Shown one piece after another: positions 21,271 through 23,315 of a stretch of 23,315 nucleotides of DNA. The stretch spans positions 1-23,315 of IMG/VR virus record IMGVR_UViG_3300023179_000527; one strand, 5' to 3'. This DNA is from a virus. The stretch's first letter is position 1. The number at the start of each line of letters is the position of its first letter. Under the pieces are notes generated by a model that was not told where the DNA came from, did not search any database, and worked only from the letters and a program-made list of their open reading frames with translations. The position numbers were made by a program, and so were the translations under genes.

Positions 21271-21272
21271 GT

Positions 21273-21503
21273 ATGAAACGGAAATATATCAAAAGCGATG
21301 CAACTGAATGCGAAGCACACATCGGCGCAACTACGTTGTTTGGTCACAACGGGCTTAACACATACAAGGGTAAAATCATTTTCAGCGATAAAGGAATGAC
21401 CCTTTTCTCTCATACCGTTCCAGTTGAGCGATTGAACAGAGAAGATGCGGTAATGGATGCGGTTGATGCGTTACACAACGGTGAATTTGGAGACTGGTGC
21501 TAG
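21273..21503 (+). CDS. Early-region protein of unknown function (76 residues)
   Basis: First gene of the right-going unit, with the site AAGGGGAAAC before the ATG. It begins MKRKYIKSDATECEAHIGAT, has a beta hairpin-like middle (YKGKIIFSDKGMTLFSHTVP) and an acidic helical end, EDAVMDAVDALHNGEF. No family recognised. Small, first-transcribed phage proteins often modify host functions; nothing in the sequence shows which. A UNCG hairpin follows the stop. Confidence 0.65.
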   Translation: MKRKYIKSDATECEAHIGATTLFGHNGLNTYKGKIIFSDKGMTLFSHTVPVERLNREDAVMDAVDALHNGEFGDWC

Positions 21504-21513
21504 TGCCTAGCAG

Positions 21514-21535
21514 GGGATCCCCTACGGGGGATCTC
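21514..21535 (+). promoter_or_regulatory. Stable UNCG-type stem-loop between early genes 1 and 2
   Basis: GATCCCC and GGGGATC enclose TACG, giving the C(UACG)G tetraloop; with a G-U and a G-C pair the stem extends to nine pairs. No T-run follows, so termination is unlikely. It probably stabilises the message or marks an RNase processing site, leaving the second leader copy as a new 5' region. Confidence 0.65.
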
Positions 21536-21541
21536 ACTGGT

Positions 21542-21570
21542 GGGAATTGGCTCGCCGATTTAGGGGAAAC
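21542..21570 (+). repeat. Leader repeat with Shine-Dalgarno, copy 2
   Basis: A 29-bp close copy of the element at 21242 (GGGAATTGGCTCGCCGATT, ending TAGGGGAAAC), with four or five substitutions. It precedes the ATG of the second early gene. Confidence 0.65.
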
Positions 21571-21573
21571 AAT

Positions 21574-21792
21574 ATGAGTAAACTAAGCAATGCAATCAGT
21601 AAAGGGGATTTAGTTCAACTAGAAAGCGGGAAAATTGGGACAGTTATCTCAGTGAGTAGCACTGAAAACAAGTCTTACCCGTTCGTTTACGAGATTCAAA
21701 CAGACAACGTGACGCACGTCACAAATAACGTGCGAATAATTAATAAGTCTAAGAATCTTGCGACTCTCATTTCTATTACACACAACAAATAA
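21574..21792 (+). CDS. Early-region protein of unknown function (72 residues)
   Basis: ATG at 21574 follows the second leader copy (GGGGAAACAAT). The product begins MSKLSNAISKGDLVQLESGK, and IGTVISVSSTENKSYPFVYE with NNVRIINKSK suggests a small SH3-like beta barrel of the KOW type (GD-x-V-x-x-x-x-GK-x-G-x-V). That fold would fit nucleic-acid or ribosome contact, but the match is only by eye. Followed by two hairpins. Confidence 0.6.
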   Translation: MSKLSNAISKGDLVQLESGKIGTVISVSSTENKSYPFVYEIQTDNVTHVTNNVRIINKSKNLATLISITHNK

Positions 21793-21799
21793 GCCGAAA

Positions 21800-21833
21800 C
21801 CCTCTTCGAGGGGGTCTAGCCGTGATGCGGCTA
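21800..21833 (+). promoter_or_regulatory. Two adjacent stem-loops between early genes 2 and 3
   Basis: First stem CCCTC (21800-21804) / GAGGG (21808-21812) around TTC. Second stem TAGCCG (21817-21822) / CGGCTA (21828-21833) around TGATG. No T-run follows either. As with the hairpin after gene 1, they may direct processing or protect message ends rather than stop transcription. Confidence 0.55.
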
Positions 21834-21876
21834 CTGACGAGGCTACCAAATCAGAACAAACCAATGGGGAAACAAT

Positions 21877-22140
21877 ATGGATACTTTCGAGACACCAGAC
21901 CGAATCTTAGTAGTGGACGGCGTACATGGGATTTACGTTCCCCAACGTTATGCTGTTCTCGCTTCTGCTCACGACATGGCTACCGACGAACAAAGGGAAA
22001 TACTCTTAGAGGGACCAGAAAATCCAGAGTATTGGGATATATGGGATGAGATTCTTACTAACTTGAGAGTTAAGCGAGGGAACTACGATTGGTACATCGA
22101 ACAAGATGAGGGTGACGTTTGGTTGGTAAAGATTAAGTAA
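21877..22140 (+). CDS. Early-region acidic protein of unknown function (87 residues)
   Basis: It opens MDTFETPDRILVVDGVHGIY, followed by VPQRYAVLASAHDM and a tryptophan-rich acidic part, NPEYWDIWDEILTN and NYDWYIEQDEGDVWLVKI. I recall similarly built small proteins from phage early regions; function is unknown. The strong negative charge could indicate a DNA-mimic or inhibitor, which I do not claim. The Shine-Dalgarno GGGGAAACAAT matches that of gene 2. The next gene starts nine bases after its stop. Confidence 0.7.
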   Translation: MDTFETPDRILVVDGVHGIYVPQRYAVLASAHDMATDEQREILLEGPENPEYWDIWDEILTNLRVKRGNYDWYIEQDEGDVWLVKIK

Positions 22141-22149
22141 GGGGAAGCT

Positions 22150-22422
22150 ATGTATCAATCAATTAAAACAAAGGCTCAACTAAAACGCCTACCTATAGGT
22201 ACGGAGTTAATTCTAGTCGAATGCTTGATGGGACCATGCAACGATCCACGAACGATTAAGCAGATAAAAAGTAACGCCATTGTTATGCAACTGCCCGATG
22301 GTCGAACTAGCAACTGTTACCTGGATCAAATAGGCAATAAGCTGGAACCAACTGAAGATGGGTTTCTGCTCAGGTGTGAAGATGGAAAAGTCGCAGTTAA
22401 GTATCTGGTTAAAGCTAACTAA
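22150..22422 (+). CDS. Early-region protein of unknown function (90 residues)
   Basis: It opens MYQSIKTKAQLKRLPIGTEL, with ILVECLMGPCNDPRTIKQI, a beta segment NAIVMQLPDGRTSNCYL and a C-terminal EDGKVAVKYLVKAN. It reads as a mostly beta protein of under 100 residues. No family recognised. AAGGGGAAG precedes the ATG. Confidence 0.65.
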   Translation: MYQSIKTKAQLKRLPIGTELILVECLMGPCNDPRTIKQIKSNAIVMQLPDGRTSNCYLDQIGNKLEPTEDGFLLRCEDGKVAVKYLVKAN

Positions 22423-22432
22423 GAGGGAAAAC

Positions 22433-22555
22433 ATGAATAAAGCACGATTGCGACAAGAATACACAACATCAGGTAGTTTCATAGGCGATCTATGTCTCGG
22501 TGTAGCCATAGGGTTAAACCTGTTTTTCTGCCTGATTCTTTTTCTCTCATTCTAG
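22433..22555 (+). CDS. Small single-pass membrane peptide (40 residues)
   Basis: ATG at 22433 with GAGGGAAA upstream. The product is a basic N-terminus (MNKARLRQEYTTSGSF) then one hydrophobic segment, GVAIGLNLFFCLILFLSF, to the end. One transmembrane helix with a cytoplasmic basic head is predicted. Small phage membrane peptides of this kind can be lysis, exclusion or host-modifying factors; which applies here is unknown. Confidence 0.6.
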   Translation: MNKARLRQEYTTSGSFIGDLCLGVAIGLNLFFCLILFLSF

Positions 22556-22615
22556 TAGTTGCGTAAAATCGTAAATATACTATCCTACATCCTACATTAA
22601 CGTTTAAGGGGAACT

Positions 22616-22861
22616 ATGGATAAAAGAGACACAAAAGAGGCTAACAAATACACTTGGAATCAGTACTTAAGCTACTGTGAGAGATTATGTCCAAAACATA
22701 TTAGCTTTAGCGTTTTGACAATGCTGATACCGTTTTTTGAAGCATACAAAAACGGCGTGCCTCACCGGCGTTTAATGTGTGAGATAGAACACGTAGAATC
22801 ACTAGACTGGCTAACACCAGAACAGCGAATTGAACGTATTATGACCACAATTAAAAACTAA
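22616..22861 (+). CDS. Early-region helical protein of unknown function (81 residues)
   Basis: It opens MDKRDTKEANKYTWNQYLSY, has CERLCPKHISFSVLTMLIPF in the middle, and ends EQRIERIMTTIKN. Mostly helical, with no clear motif. AAGGGGAACT lies before the ATG. A 60-base gap before it contains a short direct repeat (ATCCTAC twice), so a separate start of transcription is possible but not shown. Confidence 0.65.
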   Translation: MDKRDTKEANKYTWNQYLSYCERLCPKHISFSVLTMLIPFFEAYKNGVPHRRLMCEIEHVESLDWLTPEQRIERIMTTIKN

Positions 22862-22874
22862 AAAGGGGAATAAT

Positions 22875-23195
22875 ATGAAAGCACTTCTTTTTACACTCGC
22901 ACTAATGCCGGCAACGGCACTCGCTCAATACGATGAATTGGGGATCCCTGGATACCCTCAACCAATCGTACCCAACCCGCCAGTGTACGGAATTCCAGTT
23001 CAACCCGTGCTGCCAGTGCCAAGAGATCGGGGACCATGGGGAACTGGCTATAGCGTAGTCACGGAGACAAAAGAGCGGCCCGATGCCTTCGGTAGGTTTC
23101 TAGGAGATCGTGACGCTACGACCACCACAACAACCCAAAAGGTGGTTCCCAATGACGCATTGGGGAACCCAATCAAGGGAATGAATCTTTGGTGA
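22875..23195 (+). CDS. Secreted proline-rich protein with signal peptide (106 residues)
   Basis: The N-terminus MKALLFTLALMPATALA is a classic Sec signal with a likely cut after ALA and before QYDE. The mature part is proline-rich (GIPGYPQPIVPNPPVYGIPV), has a Gly/Arg-rich stretch, RDRGPWGTGYS, and a Thr run near residue 84-89. After export it would be periplasmic or surface-located. The lack of a lipobox Cys argues against a lipoprotein. Phage-encoded exported proteins often alter entry or exclusion of other phages, but nothing specific shows this here. AAGGGGAATA precedes the ATG. Confidence 0.7.
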   Translation: MKALLFTLALMPATALAQYDELGIPGYPQPIVPNPPVYGIPVQPVLPVPRDRGPWGTGYSVVTETKERPDAFGRFLGDRDATTTTTTQKVVPNDALGNPIKGMNLW

Positions 23196-23210
23196 GCCTA
23201 TAGCCATGAA

Positions 23211-23233
23211 TGGCGCATCTTAGCGGTGCGTCA
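23211..23233 (+). promoter_or_regulatory. Stem-loop after the secreted-protein gene
   Basis: TGGCGCA and TGCGTCA form a 7-bp stem (one G-U pair) around a nine-base loop, in the gap before the next gene. No T-run follows. It fits the pattern of non-terminating hairpins between the early genes. Confidence 0.45.
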
Positions 23234-23287
23234 TTGATCGCTAGTAACGGATCATTCACTAGGTGTTTAATAATAAAGGGGAAACTT

Positions 23288-23315
23288 ATGAAAGCTATAC
23301 TAGCTTTTGGTGTCT
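23288..23315 (+). CDS. Start of a further rightward gene (cut by window edge)
   Basis: ATG at 23288 follows AAAGGGGAAAC. Only nine codons are visible (MKAILAFGV), which could be the beginning of a second signal peptide similar to the neighbour's MKALLFTLAL. Too short to identify. Confidence 0.5.

Larger units (their letters stand above)
20778..21272. promoter_or_regulatory. Divergent control region between left-going and right-going units
   Basis: There is no supported gene in this stretch of about 495 bases. It holds a hairpin in the regulator leader (TACCGT at 20801-20806, ACGGTA at 20811-20816), two copies of a 16-bp repeat, an AT-rich stretch (about 20925-20990) with the dyad TTCTATTC (20920-20927) / GAATAGAA (20960-20967), two runs of seven T (21095-21101, 21105-21111) flanked by ATTCAT and ATGAAT, and a good rightward promoter at 21200-21228. 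I read it as the switch region, possibly including the leftward promoter, whose boxes I cannot fix. Confidence 0.6.

Noticed and set aside
23196-23287. A possible tRNA in the gap after the secreted-protein gene
   Set aside because: Only one short stem; no cloverleaf arms, T-loop or acceptor stem.

Overview
The window looks like part of the genome of a tailed, short-tailed (podovirus-type) phage. Three observations support this: a complete packaging and head gene set in order on the minus strand (small terminase candidate, large terminase, P22-type portal, scaffold, HK97-fold capsid); a gp4-like adaptor and gp10/gp12-like nozzle with no tape-measure or tail-tube gene; and glutamine/alanine-rich ejection-type proteins at the left end. 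Base composition is moderate. A signal-peptide protein hints at a host that secretes proteins, but the host cannot be named. There are no tRNA genes, rRNA genes, CRISPR arrays or insertion sequences that I can see.

Layout. A control region at about 20.8-21.27 kb separates two divergent transcription units. To the left, on the minus strand, come an HTH regulator, a terS-like gene, a run of very small genes (zinc ribbons, two DUF551 proteins, a coiled-coil peptide and one apparently broken gene), a free-standing HNH homing endonuclease, terL, portal, a small beta protein, a large tail fibre, four small genes, scaffold, capsid, three small virion proteins, a helical connector-region protein, adaptor, two ejection-type proteins, nozzle, another ejection-type protein and a truncated gene running off the left edge. 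Most junctions are TAATG or ATGA overlaps, so the unit is probably translationally coupled. To the right, on the plus strand, is a presumed early operon of small unknown genes. Each has an AAGGGGAA-type ribosome binding site, there are stem-loops between several of them, and the unit ends with a secreted proline-rich protein and the start of another gene.

The most striking feature is in terL. The large terminase is split by a 292-residue intein placed exactly at the nuclease motif (DHA | CDALRY). A complete 182-codon HNH homing endonuclease with a C-terminal zinc ribbon is encoded inside the intein DNA, but in the +1 frame relative to the intein. The intein frame stays open through the whole nested gene and continues into the C-terminal splicing block. 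About 549 bp is therefore dual-coding: one frame joins the two splicing halves, the other makes the endonuclease. A second HNH gene sits immediately upstream of terL, so the packaging locus carries two mobile endonucleases.

Other points of interest are twin rho-independent-type hairpins bracketing a small gene after the capsid gene, a modular duplication among DUF551 proteins, a tail fibre gene placed between portal and scaffold, a repeated 29-bp leader with a UNCG hairpin in the early operon, and a repeated 16-bp operator-like element in the divergent control region.
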